Source of the DNA: CAYVFC01 sp964450715
GTDB lineage: Bacteria; Myxococcota_A; Polyangia; Polyangiales; JAFGIB01
DNA length: 13,753 nt
Direction of reading: 5' to 3'
Assembly (NCBI GenBank): GCA_964450715.1
Contig: CAYVFC010000188.1
Span: 1 to 13,753, forward strand
The notes beneath the pieces are model-generated. The model had not been told where the DNA came from. It worked only from the letters and a program-made list of their open reading frames with translations, and made no database searches. Within the stretch, counting starts at the first letter, position 1. Each line of letters opens with the position of its first letter. This document shows positions 13,749 to 13,753 of this stretch, one piece after another. Made by a program: the position numbers and the translations under genes.

Positions 13749-13753
13749 AGCGC

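Noticed and set aside
1..13753. CRISPR array, tRNA or rRNA genes
   Set aside because: No regularly spaced palindromic repeats with spacers, no cloverleaf-like sequences and no rRNA-like conserved blocks were seen. The repeated stretches at 4142-4408 and 5792-6091 are coding linkers.

Overview
The window is GC-rich bacterial DNA with densely packed genes. It most resembles a deltaproteobacterium in the broad sense, probably Myxococcota or a relative. The signs are a very large Ser/Thr kinase-ATPase fusion, many lipoproteins with long Gly/Ala/Thr-rich linkers after the lipid cysteine, and L-domain surface lipoproteins. The tungsten-type oxidoreductase points to anaerobic or micro-aerobic life. 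This placement is inference; no rRNA or taxonomic marker gene is present.

Left block (110-3095, + strand): a two-gene operon for a four-cluster iron-sulfur subunit with a Tat/lipoprotein signal, then a 721-residue aldehyde:ferredoxin oxidoreductase (AOR) family protein with no export signal of its own. The simplest reading is that the pair folds in the cytoplasm and is exported together on the Tat signal of the small subunit, ending as a membrane-anchored extracytoplasmic enzyme.

Middle block (3107-7954): two divergent copies of a pair, each a Tat-lipoprotein with a DUF362 domain plus a Sec-lipoprotein with receptor-L/leucine-rich-like repeats. The order is DUF362 (-), L-domain (-), DUF362 (+), L-domain (-). 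With the iron-sulfur subunit this makes five predicted lipoproteins in a row, all with Cys-Gly at the processing site, and four with long flexible linkers. This suggests a surface or periplasmic assembly around the AOR enzyme. I cannot name a described system that matches it.

Right block (8140-12444, - strand): a 1365-residue signalling protein (Ser/Thr kinase, P-loop ATPase, helical repeats, GAF-like C-terminus) with a near-consensus sigma70 promoter and an upstream tandem 11-bp repeat. A possible 43-residue ORF and a 153-bp palindromic repeat lie beyond its 3' end. From 12445 to 13169 there is no intact gene; this stretch holds the kinase promoter, a decayed group II intron remnant with a frameshifted reverse-transcriptase start, and a pyrimidine-rich repeat tract. 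A small carboxymuconolactone decarboxylase/AhpD-like protein (13170-13703) follows.

Both ends of the window carry the same roughly 49-bp sequence in opposite orientation (16-64 and 13700-13748), including 18 identical bases, so the whole segment is bracketed by an inverted repeat.
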